Source: Acidovorax sp. T1 (GTDB taxonomy: Bacteria > Pseudomonadota > Gammaproteobacteria > Burkholderiales > Burkholderiaceae_C). Taken from it: DNA of 64,000 nt. The notes below the pieces were generated by a model. That model ran no database searches, was not told the origin of the DNA, and saw nothing but the letters and a program-made list of their open reading frames with translations. A program made the position numbers and the translations under genes. Location of the stretch: contig NZ_CP021650.1 in NCBI RefSeq assembly GCF_002176815.1, positions 15,175-79,174 of the forward strand. The letters are read 5' to 3'. Positions 50,600 through 58,642 of the stretch are shown here, in pieces (the first letter of the stretch is position 1; the number at the start of each line of letters is the position of its first letter).

Positions 50600-51913
50600 T
50601 TATTTCACCAGCTCGCCGAGGCGGTCGAAGTAATCCGGGAAGGTCTTCGCCGTGCACCCCGGATCGAGGATCGTCACGCCCGGCGCGCGGAGGCCCGTCA
50701 GCGCGAAGCTCATCGCCATGCGGTGATCGTCGTAGGTATGCACCTCCGCCGGCGTCACCGGCTGCGGATGGATCGTCAGACCGTCCTGGAACTCGTCGAC
50801 CACCTGCCCGAGACGACGCAGCTCCGTCGCGACATCCGCGATGCGATCGGTCTCCTTGACGCGATTGTGCGCGACTCCGCGAATCGTGATCGGGGCGTCC
50901 GCGTACGGCGCGATCGCGGCGAGCGTCTGCGCCGTGTCCGAGATCACATTGAAGTCGAAGTCGCCGCCGTGCAGCACGCCATCCTGAGGACCGCGGACCG
51001 TCGTGGAGGTCTCCGTCATCGTGACCGTCGCGCCCATCTGCTCGAGCACGCGCACGAACTGGAGATCGCCCTGCGTCGAACGCGTGCCGAGGCCGTTCAC
51101 CCGCACCTCGCCGCCCGTCACCGCCGCCGCTGCGAAGAAGTACGACGCGTTCGAGGCATCCGGCTCGATGTGATAGTCGCGCGCCGCGTAGCGCTGCCCC
51201 GGCGCGACGCGGAACGTCTTCCAGTCGACATCGTCGATCTCGGTCTCGACCCCGAACGCGCGCATCACGTCGGCCGTGATCGTGATGTACGGCTTCGAGA
51301 CGAGCTCGCCCTCGACCTCGATCGTGACGCCATCACGCGCGTACGGTGCGGCGAGGAGCAGTCCCGTGAAGAACTGGCTGCTCAGATCGCCCGGCACCAC
51401 GGCGCGTCCCCCGGCAAGGCCGTTCGCGCGCACGATGATCGGCGGCGCGTCGGTGCCGGCCTCACTCGTCGCGTCGACGTCGAGCTGACGGAGCGCGCTC
51501 AGCAGCGGACCGATCGGGCGCTGACGCATGCGCGGCACGCCATCGAGCCGGTAGGTGCCGTGGCCGATCGCGAGGATCGCGGTCAGGAAGCGTGCCGTCG
51601 TACCGGAGTTGCCGATGAACAGATCCGCCTCCGTGGCCGGGAACTGGCCGTCGCCCCCATCGACCTCGAAGCGATCATCCTCCGGGAACGCCTCGACGTC
51701 GATGCCGAGCGCGGCGAGCCCCTCCGCCATGTAATGCGTGTCATCGCTGAAGAGCGCGCCGGTCAGCGACGAGTGCCCGTTCGCGAGACCGGCGATCGGG
51801 AGCGCGCGGTTCGTGATGCTCTTCGAGCCGGGGACGCGGGCAGTGCCGATCACCGGTTGCGTGACCGGGATCATCTCGATGCGATCGGGGGCGGTGGCGG
51901 TCGAGGATGCCAT
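50600..51913 (-). CDS. aroA: 3-phosphoshikimate 1-carboxyvinyltransferase (EPSP synthase)
   Basis: The protein has 437 aa, full length. Catalytic and substrate motifs: VPGSKSITNRAL (K31), GNSGTTARFL (101-110), DGVPRMRQRPIGPL (R128), SSQFF (178-182), SDTAQTLAAIAP, KETDRIADVATELRRLG and DDHRMAMSFAL. It transfers enolpyruvate from PEP to shikimate-3-phosphate and is the target of glyphosate. In a manual alignment the residue matching E. coli Gly96 is conserved (G104) and that matching Pro101 is Phe (F109). It is the only intact protein gene in this inserted segment. Confidence 0.95.
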   Translation of the reverse strand: MASSTATAPDRIEMIPVTQPVIGTARVPGSKSITNRALPIAGLANGHSSLTGALFSDDTHYMAEGLAALGIDVEAFPEDDRFEVDGGDGQFPATEADLFIGNSGTTARFLTAILAIGHGTYRLDGVPRMRQRPIGPLLSALRQLDVDATSEAGTDAPPIIVRANGLAGGRAVVPGDLSSQFFTGLLLAAPYARDGVTIEVEGELVSKPYITITADVMRAFGVETEIDDVDWKTFRVAPGQRYAARDYHIEPDASNASYFFAAAAVTGGEVRVNGLGTRSTQGDLQFVRVLEQMGATVTMTETSTTVRGPQDGVLHGGDFDFNVISDTAQTLAAIAPYADAPITIRGVAHNRVKETDRIADVATELRRLGQVVDEFQDGLTIHPQPVTPAEVHTYDDHRMAMSFALTGLRAPGVTILDPGCTAKTFPDYFDRLGELVK

Positions 51914-51996
51914 GAGGTGCTGCTCTCCAGGGAATAGGGCATGGTGACGAGCGTGCGTGGTTCGCTTTCCTAATCCTACGCGAAATCGATCGGGAT

Positions 51997-52038
51997 GCGA
52001 AACGGCCCGGATCGTCGTCGATCCGGGCCGTTTCGCGA
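51997..52038. terminator. Bidirectional terminator-like hairpin
   Basis: A near-perfect 17-bp inverted repeat (CGAAACGGCCCGGATC / GATCCGGGCCGTTTCG) with a 6-nt loop lies between the zinc-binding protein stop (52064) and aroA. It would end transcription of the former on the minus strand. Confidence 0.75.
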
Positions 52039-52063
52039 GGGGATAGCGGGAGGGAGCGCGGCG

Positions 52064-52676
52064 TTACTCGCCGAGAATGGCGCTCACGATGGCGTTCGTG
52101 TTGAACGTGATCATCTTGATGTAGGTGTCGCCATCGGAACCCGCCTCGCCGAGTGCGTCGGTGTAGAGTTCCGGGCCGACAACCACGCCGGCCTCGGCAG
52201 CAATGGCCTCGATCACGGCCGGATTCTCGATCGTTTCGGCGAAGATCGCCTTGACGCCGGAATCCTGGATCTGCTGGACGAGCTCCGCGACCTGCTGCGC
52301 GGATGGTTCTGCCTCCTCGGTCGTCAGGCCGAGGACCGTGCCGACGATCGTGAAGCCGTAGGCATCGGTGTAGTAGCCGAGAGCATCGTGCGAGGTGACG
52401 AGCTTGCGATCCTCCTCCGGGATCTTCGCGACCTCGGACTTCACCCATGCGTCGAGGGTCTCGAGCTCGCCGAGGTAGGCCTCGGCATTCGCGGTGTAGG
52501 CATCGGTGTTGTCCGGATCGGCGGCGATCAGCGCGTCACGGATCGTGCCGATGGCGATGATCGCGTTCTGGACGTTGCCCCAGATATGCGGATCGGTGTC
52601 GCCGTGATCGTGCTCGTCGGCGGGCGTTGCCGATCCGTCCTCATGGTCGTCGTGATCGTCCTCGCCCTCCTCGTAC
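52064..52676 (-). pseudogene. Zinc/manganese ABC transporter binding protein (ZnuA-like), N-terminus lost
   Basis: About 203 codons of the C-terminal part are open from the IS91-like copy 2 junction. A His/Asp/Glu-rich metal loop (EDDHDDHEDG...DEHDHGDTDPHIW) precedes the family signature NTDAYTANAEAYLGELETLD, then LVTSHDALGYYTDAYGFTIVG. The N-terminal lobe and signal peptide were removed when the ori end of copy 2 inserted. The first start codon in frame (GTG at 52444) is not the true start. Confidence 0.87.
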
Positions 52677-53826
52677 GGATAGGAAATTCAACCGCATGAG
52701 GCCAAGTATGGCACGAGTTTTGGGCCTCGAAACACGTTCGGCCAAGGAAGGTTGAGCGCTCGCTTGCCGCTCAATGGCAAGAGCTTGGGAGGCAGTATGC
52801 ATTTGGGCCTGGCGCGCGCGCAGCTGCTTCCCCGCAGCGATGGATACCGCCGCTTCACTGGGTCACCAATTGACGCGCTGGTCTACCTCGTCGGGTTGAG
52901 CTGCCAGATCCCAATCCGGCTCGCCTTGCGCACCATCATCCACCGGCGCGTCGCAGCCCTCCCACAGCGGTGGCCCGCGTGCCGGGGTGATGTGCGGGGG
53001 GGCAGACTCCACCCCGATGTGGTTCAGGATGTGGCGGATTTCGGCGCTGTGGGTGATGAAGGCAATGATGCGCATCTGCCCACCGCACATGGGGCACAGC
53101 AGCGGAAATGCCTCGTAGATGCGGGCAATCAGCACCGCCCACAAGTAATGCGCCGCTCGCTTCGGGCGTGCTTCAGGTTCGGGTGTGGGTGTGGCCGCGT
53201 TGCCCGGCGCCGCCACCCCAGGTACGCCCGCGCCAGGTTGTGCAGTCTCCACCGTGGCTGGTTGCGACGCAGCAGGCTGAGCCAGCGCCGTTACCGCCGC
53301 TCTCAGCGGCGAGTTTGGTGCCAGCACACCAAAGTAGCGGTGCCGGTGGGTGCGTGGCGGTGGCACCAGCGCGGCGATGCGGTCGATCAGTTCCAGCGGT
53401 GTGAGGTGCAGCTCATCTGCCTTGGCACCACGCTTGTCACTGGTGGGCTCGCTGCGCTGTTTGGCACAGCGGTACACCAGTTTGCTTCCCTCTTTGCGTA
53501 GGCGCTCCATGGAAAACGGTGGACGCGCGCAATAGCGCAGCAGCCGCTCCAGCGCAGCGCGGTCGTGGGCTTCGATGCAGACACCGGCGTCCACCGAGAA
53601 GCCGCTGTGTTTGTAGCCCAGCATGTCTTTGGCGTCACAGTTCTCCAGCAGGCCCCGAGCAACGAAGGCGCGCAGGATGCGTTTTTGCAGTGTGGTCTGC
53701 ACTGGGGCCACGGTAGCCGCATCGATGCCGGTGGCCGCGTGAAAGATGACACCCGGCGATGAGATTCGAGGGGTCGCATCAGCATCGCCCTCGCCCTCCA
53801 CTTCCTCAAACACCCCGTCCACCACA
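52677..53826 (-). mobile_element. IS91/ISCR-like element, copy 2 (5' half of transposase lost)
   Basis: It begins with the same GGATAGGAAATTC ori-like end as copies 1 and 3 and looks identical to them by eye over 1,150 bp. Homology stops at 53826, within the codons just after the HUH motif, so the catalytic N-terminal part and the ter end are missing. The remaining transposase frame is fused in frame to the UGSC protein gene. Confidence 0.9.
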
Positions 53827-55361
53827 GCGCCTCCCGCCACGAGCAGCGTCAGGTCATCGGGTTTCTCCGAGATGGGCACCATCGTATCGGGGCCGATCTC
53901 GCCCAGCTCGTGCGCACGCCCCGTCTTCATGCGGTCGAACTCACTTCCGCGGGACCGGCCGGCGCGCATTTTCGATTCCTCCCAGAATCGCCGCTTGGCG
54001 TCTGCCTTGCTGAGTCCCGCTCTCGCCATGAGCTGCGCGTGCTGCGGTGCGAGTATCAGCCACGGCGCACCGCCGTAGATATAGTCGCTGCTCGCGGGAT
54101 ACTGCATCGTGTCCGCGATCATTGCGATGACGTCGTCAGCGTCGCGCGCCGTGATGTTCATGTTCCAGGTGCCGAGCGCGCCCACGACGGTGACGGTGCT
54201 CTGTTCGGCGCGGTAACCGCGCTCGACATGCAGCGGCTCCCATGGCGAGGCGCCTTCGTTCTCCGCGCAGCAGAAGGTGTACTTGCCCGGCTGACCCTGT
54301 GTGGCCTTGTCCATGTCGCCGGGCAATCCACCCCCGATGTTCTGCAGGATGAGGCGCAGCGCCCGACCCAGCGTGCCGTTGGCCCACGTGCCGGGGCCGA
54401 GACAGTTGCCGCCGCTGTTGACGCCGAGCGTCTTCACGATGGGGCCGTTCAGGACGAGAAACACGGCGGACGGATTGGTCGTGACCTGCAGCGCCTGGAG
54501 ATGGAAGTGCGGGTCCGCGACCGCTTCCGCCGCGGCAATCAGCACCGGCAGGTATTCCGGGTAGCAGCCCGCCATCACGGCGTTGATCGCGATGTGCTCC
54601 ACCGTGGCCGCACCGAAACGCGGCGCAATGGTGGCGACGATCTCGTCGGGGGCGCGCTTCGTATGTTGCAGCATGCGGGCCACGCGCTCCTTCGTGGGCG
54701 GCATGATCATGAGGCCATCGGTCCAGCGCCGTTCCTGGAAGAGACGGTTGATGCCTTCCAGATCGTCCTCGGCCTCGATCAGCGCCGCACGCGGTACGGT
54801 GGCCTTGCCTGAAGCGGATGTCGCGGCGACTTTTTCACAGGCCAGCCGGGCAATCTCGTCGACGCAGCGTCCCGCGATCTCGCGCAGCTCCTCGCGGCTT
54901 CGCGTGCCGAAGGGATGTGGAATGACCGCGATGGGAAGATCCGCGGCGCCGAGCGCCTTCTGCTGCGCCCGCCCGAGCCCCTGAAAGCTTTCCGAACAGA
55001 CCGTCATCGAGGCGATACCCTGCTTCGCCATCTCGACACTGTCGTGGACACTCCACGACGTGCAGGAGCCTCAGTCGCCCGAGCCCGTGATGACGACGTC
55101 GCAGGTGTCGGCGAGCTCGCGCAGCATCTCCGCCGGTGCGGGCATCGATGCGCTGCGCTTTCTCATCTTCACGACGCGCGCCACGCCGTAACGGGCGGGC
55201 AGCAATTCGGCAAGTTCGTCGACGAGATGATGGAAATTCGGTTTGGCGTTGTCGATGAAGCCGACGACCCTGCCGGCGAGCGTGTCGAGCGATACGCGCT
55301 GCGCAAGCCCTGCGTTGCCGCCCGGTGCGACCGGGTCGTAGACGAGCACGCTGTCTGACAT
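53827..55361 (-). CDS. Probable UGSC-motif selenoprotein (GrdB-like), fused at its 3' end to the IS
   Basis: Reading from ATG 55361 (MSDSVLVYDPVAPGG, with GGAGG upstream), the frame meets a TGA at 55073-55071 as codon 97. It then continues as GSCTSWSVHDSVEMAKQGIAS, giving the motif U97-G-S-C100. The rest (about 415 codons) is a long conserved-looking domain resembling glycine/betaine-reductase-type proteins (HPFGTRSREELREIAG; GVNSGGNCLGPG). An 8-bp perfect hairpin starts 11 nt after the UGA. The natural C-terminus is lost where the frame runs into the transposase of IS91-like copy 2. Confidence 0.8.
55041..55059 (-). promoter_or_regulatory. Candidate bacterial SECIS hairpin
   Basis: On the minus strand GTCGTGGA-GTG-TCCACGAC forms an 8-bp perfect stem with a GTG loop, 11 nt after the UGA codon. 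Flanking CAC/GTG can extend the stem past one bulged A. Position and an apical-loop G match bacterial SECIS rules. Confidence 0.7.
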
Positions 55362-55575
55362 GAACACTCCTCCGCGATTGTGGGCGAAAGTGGCAGGCCA
55401 CCTCCGGCCGCCCTCATCCCCGACCCTTCACCCGGGGGGAGAAGGGGGGTGCGCAGAGCTTACTCTGCGAATGATCGGGAGCACGGTAACCGAGCGCTCC
55501 GGAAAGTGTCAAACGCACCGGGGCTGCGTGCGATAATCGATCGAAGAACCAACGCCCGTCACGGAGTCTCCCCGC

Positions 55576-56529
55576 ATGAAAGAGACCAAGGCTGCGCTCA
55601 TGCGCGCACTGCTCAAGGAAGGCATCGTCGTGTCGCCCGGCATCTACGACGGCTTCAGCGGCCGCATGGTGGAGAAGATGGGTTTCAAGGCCGCGGCGAC
55701 CGGCGGCAGCGCCATCACGAATTCGCGCATCGGTCAGCCCGACATCGGCCTGATGTCGATGCTGGAAAACGTAGAGGCGTGCCGTCACATCGTGCGCAAT
55801 CTCTCCATACCCGTCATGGCCGACGCCGACACGGGCTATGGCAACGCGGTGACCGTGCATCACACCGTCGAGTATTTCGAGGAGGCGGGTGTGGTCGGCA
55901 TCAACCTCGAGGACCAGGTAAGCCCCAAGCGCTGCGGCCACATGCAGGGCAAGGAATTGATCGATGCACGCGAGATGGCGAAGAAGGTCGAGGCCGCCGT
56001 GCGCGCGAAGAAGGATTCCGACTTCATCATCAATGCCCGCACGGACGCGATCGCGGTGGAAGGGATGGAACGCGCCATCGAGCGGGCGAACCTCTACATC
56101 GCCGCGGGTGCCGACATGGTGTTTCCCGATGCGGTGCATTCGGAAGACGAGATCCGCCGCTTCGTCGATGCGGTGAAAGCCCCGGTCAGCATCAACATGG
56201 GATTCGCCATCCGATCCCGGCCCACGACGCCGCTGATCCCCATCAGGCGTCTCGCGGAGATCGGTGTCGCGCGCGTCACGATGGCGCGCATGCTGCCCTC
56301 CGCCGCCCTGATGGGCATGCACCGGGCGCTCGAGGTCCTCAGGGAAAGCATGGAGACGGGTGAAGTGCGGGACCGGCCCGATCTCATCTACGGCATGGAA
56401 GAGATAACCGACCTCGTGGGCTATGCAAAGATCGCGGAACTCGAATCCGCGTACCTGCTGGAAGAGCAGCTGGAGGCGAAGTACGGCGCGGCGAAGCCGG
56501 ACTACGTGATACGAGAAAAGCAGTACTGA
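55576..56529 (+). CDS. Isocitrate lyase / PEP mutase superfamily enzyme
   Basis: The protein has 317 aa. Superfamily motifs: the metal site DADTGYGN (residues 83-90), NLEDQ (110-114), and the lyase catalytic loop KRCGH with Cys120. The Cys loop suggests a C-C lyase such as 2-methylisocitrate lyase or a related oxaloacetate/malate lyase over a true phosphonopyruvate mutase. It lies between the selenoprotein (divergent) and the FAD oxidase (32 bp downstream, same strand), so it probably forms an operon with the latter. Confidence 0.88.
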   Translation: MKETKAALMRALLKEGIVVSPGIYDGFSGRMVEKMGFKAAATGGSAITNSRIGQPDIGLMSMLENVEACRHIVRNLSIPVMADADTGYGNAVTVHHTVEYFEEAGVVGINLEDQVSPKRCGHMQGKELIDAREMAKKVEAAVRAKKDSDFIINARTDAIAVEGMERAIERANLYIAAGADMVFPDAVHSEDEIRRFVDAVKAPVSINMGFAIRSRPTTPLIPIRRLAEIGVARVTMARMLPSAALMGMHRALEVLRESMETGEVRDRPDLIYGMEEITDLVGYAKIAELESAYLLEEQLEAKYGAAKPDYVIREKQY

Positions 56530-56561
56530 CCGGTACATCCGGGGAAACGACAAAGGGAATC

Positions 56562-57812
56562 ATGAGCGAGCAGAAACAGGACGTCGTGGTCATCGGCGCG
56601 GGCATCGTCGGCGTGGTGACCGCTTTGAGTCTCCAGAAGGAAGGCCACCGCGTGGCCATCATGGATCCCGATCCGCCGGGACAGGGCGCCTCCTTCGGCA
56701 ACGCGGGGTCGCTCGCACCCGGATCCATCATCCCGCTGGGCATGCCGGGCACGTTCAAGCATGTGCCGAAATGGGTGCTCGACCCGCTCGGGCCGCTCTG
56801 CATCTCGTGGCATCACCTGCCGCGCGTGCTGCCGTGGCTTCTGCAGTTCTCGAAGTCGTGCAATCTCGAATCGGTGACGCGTTCGGCGAAAGCCATGCGC
56901 AGCCTCAACAAGGGCTCGGTGCACGATTACGCGCAGCTGCTCGGCGAGGCGGGGGCATCCGATCTGCTGCGTCGTGAAGGCATGCTGAATGTCTACCGCA
57001 CCGAAGCAGGCTTCGCGGGCAGCGCGCTCGGCCGGAAGATCCGCACCGACAACGAATGTGAGGTCGTCGTCGTCAGCGAGGCGGACATACGGCGCATGGC
57101 ACCGGCGCTGTCGCCGGAATATCGCTACGGCTTCATGCTGCCCGACGGCGGCCACGTGCGGAGCCCGCATCGCGTGGTGACGACGCTCTGCGATTACTTC
57201 GTCCGCAACGGGGGCACGCTGCTGCGTGAAAAGGCCATGGGCTTCGACGACGCCGGCGGCAAGGTCCGCGGTGTGAAGACGGCGAGCGGAGTGGTCGAGG
57301 CGTCCGCCGTCGTGCTGTGCGCGGGTATTGCGTCGCGTCCGCTGGCCGCGGCACTCGGCGCGCGTGTGCCGCTCATCGGCGAGCGCGGTTACCACATCGA
57401 GATCCCGACGCCCGGCGTGAAGCTCGACGTGCCGGTCACCGATGGCGAAGGCAGGTTCATCGCAACACCGATGGAGGGCGGCATCCGCATCGCTGGAACC
57501 TCGGAGTTCGCGCCGTACGGACAGTCCCCCAACTGGCGGCGCACCGAGGCGCTAGCGCGGCTCGCGAGGGGCATGCTGCCCGGCATCGACGTCGAGCCGC
57601 ACAGCCGCTGGATGGGACATCGGCCTTCCACGCCCGATTCGATACCGGTCATCGGCCGTTCGCCGAAACTCGGCAATGCCTATTTCGCCTTCGGCCACGG
57701 ACACTGGGGGCTGATGGCGTCTCCCGCCACCGGGCAGGCCATTGCCGCGCTCGTCGCGGGTCGCGACGCACCGTTCGACATCACCCCCTTCAACCCGACG
57801 AGGTTCGAATAG
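56562..57812 (+). CDS. FAD-dependent amine/amino-acid oxidase resembling glyphosate oxidoreductase
   Basis: The protein has 416 aa, full length, in the DadA/GlpO superfamily. The dinucleotide motif GAGIVG (12-17) is followed by DPDPPGQGASFGNAGS, then MPGTFKHVPKWVLDPLGPL. The C-terminal part contains RWMGHRPSTPDSIPVIGR and YFAFGHGHWGL. From memory, each of these blocks closely parallels the glyphosate oxidoreductase GOX of Achromobacter/Ochrobactrum. GOX cleaves the C-N bond of glyphosate to AMPA and glyoxylate. Substrate here is unproven; D-amino acids or other secondary amines are alternatives. Confidence 0.85.
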   Translation: MSEQKQDVVVIGAGIVGVVTALSLQKEGHRVAIMDPDPPGQGASFGNAGSLAPGSIIPLGMPGTFKHVPKWVLDPLGPLCISWHHLPRVLPWLLQFSKSCNLESVTRSAKAMRSLNKGSVHDYAQLLGEAGASDLLRREGMLNVYRTEAGFAGSALGRKIRTDNECEVVVVSEADIRRMAPALSPEYRYGFMLPDGGHVRSPHRVVTTLCDYFVRNGGTLLREKAMGFDDAGGKVRGVKTASGVVEASAVVLCAGIASRPLAAALGARVPLIGERGYHIEIPTPGVKLDVPVTDGEGRFIATPMEGGIRIAGTSEFAPYGQSPNWRRTEALARLARGMLPGIDVEPHSRWMGHRPSTPDSIPVIGRSPKLGNAYFAFGHGHWGLMASPATGQAIAALVAGRDAPFDITPFNPTRFE

Positions 57813-57814
57813 CC

Positions 57815-58456
57815 ATGAATCGACAGGCGCTGGCGTTTGCTGCTTTGATCGTGACCGCACCGGCGCTCGCGCAACAGTACCCCACGCGCCCGCTGCGGTT
57901 CATCGTACCCTTCGCCGCGGGCGGCGGCGCGGATATTCTTGCGCGTTCCATCGGGCAGAAGCTGACGGACGAATTTGGACAGCAAGTCGTCGTTGACAAC
58001 CGCACGGGGGCGAGCAGCATCATCGGCACCGAGGCCGCGGCAAAGGCGCCGGGGGACGGTTACACGATGCTGATCGTCGGCACCGGGCACGTCGTCAATC
58101 CGAGCATGTATCCGAAGCTGCCGTACGACACGCTGAAGGATTTCGCGCCGATCACGCAGCTCACCTCGTCCCCCAACGTGCTGATACTGCATCCCTCCGT
58201 GCCGGCGAAAAGCGTCAGCGAACTGATGACGCTTGCACGCAGCCGTACCGCGCCGCTCACGTATTCCACCGCGGGCAACGGCACGGCCGGGCATCTTTCG
58301 GCGGAACTCTTTCGCCTCACCGGCAAGTTCGAGCTGACGCACGTGCCATACAAGAGCGCGCCGCAGGCACTGACGGACGTCGTGAGCGGGCAGGTGCAGA
58401 TGCAGTTCAGCAACTTGATGGCAGCGCTGCCGCACATGAAGACCGGCAAGGTGAAC
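57815..58456 (+). pseudogene. Bug/TctC-family solute-binding protein, C-terminus lost
   Basis: 214 codons from ATG 57815 (MNRQALAFAALIVTAPALAQQYPTRPLRF) include a signal peptide and Bug-family motifs (IVPFAAGGGADILAR, GASSIIGTEAAAKAPGDGYT, VPYKSAPQALTDVVSGQVQ). About 100 residues are missing because the ori end of IS91-like copy 3 inserted. It is the third gene of the plus-strand run; such genes are extremely common in Burkholderiales, suggesting the source of this segment. Confidence 0.9.
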
Positions 58457-58642
58457 GGATAGGAAATTCAACCGCATGAGGCCAAGTATGGCACGAGTTT
58501 TGGGCCTCGAAACACGTTCGGCCAAGGAAGGTTGAGCGCTCGCTTGCCGCTCAATGGCAAGAGCTTGGGAGGCAGTATGCATTTGGGCCTGGCGCGCGCG
58601 CAGCTGCTTCCCCGCAGCGATGGATACCGCCGCTTCACTGGG

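Noticed and set aside
52863..55031. 722-codon ORF as a genuine selenoprotein-transposase fusion
   Set aside because: The junction at 53826 coincides exactly with the end of homology between IS91-like copies, so it is a by-product of the insertion.
55071..55361. Short gene ending at the TGA plus a separate downstream gene
   Set aside because: The same frame continues past the TGA with the conserved GSC motif and a SECIS-like hairpin, so a single Sec-containing gene is more economical.
55576..56529. Phosphonopyruvate (PEP) mutase, which would suggest phosphonate synthesis
   Set aside because: The KRCGH catalytic-Cys loop is that of lyases in the superfamily, and no phosphonate biosynthesis partners are present.
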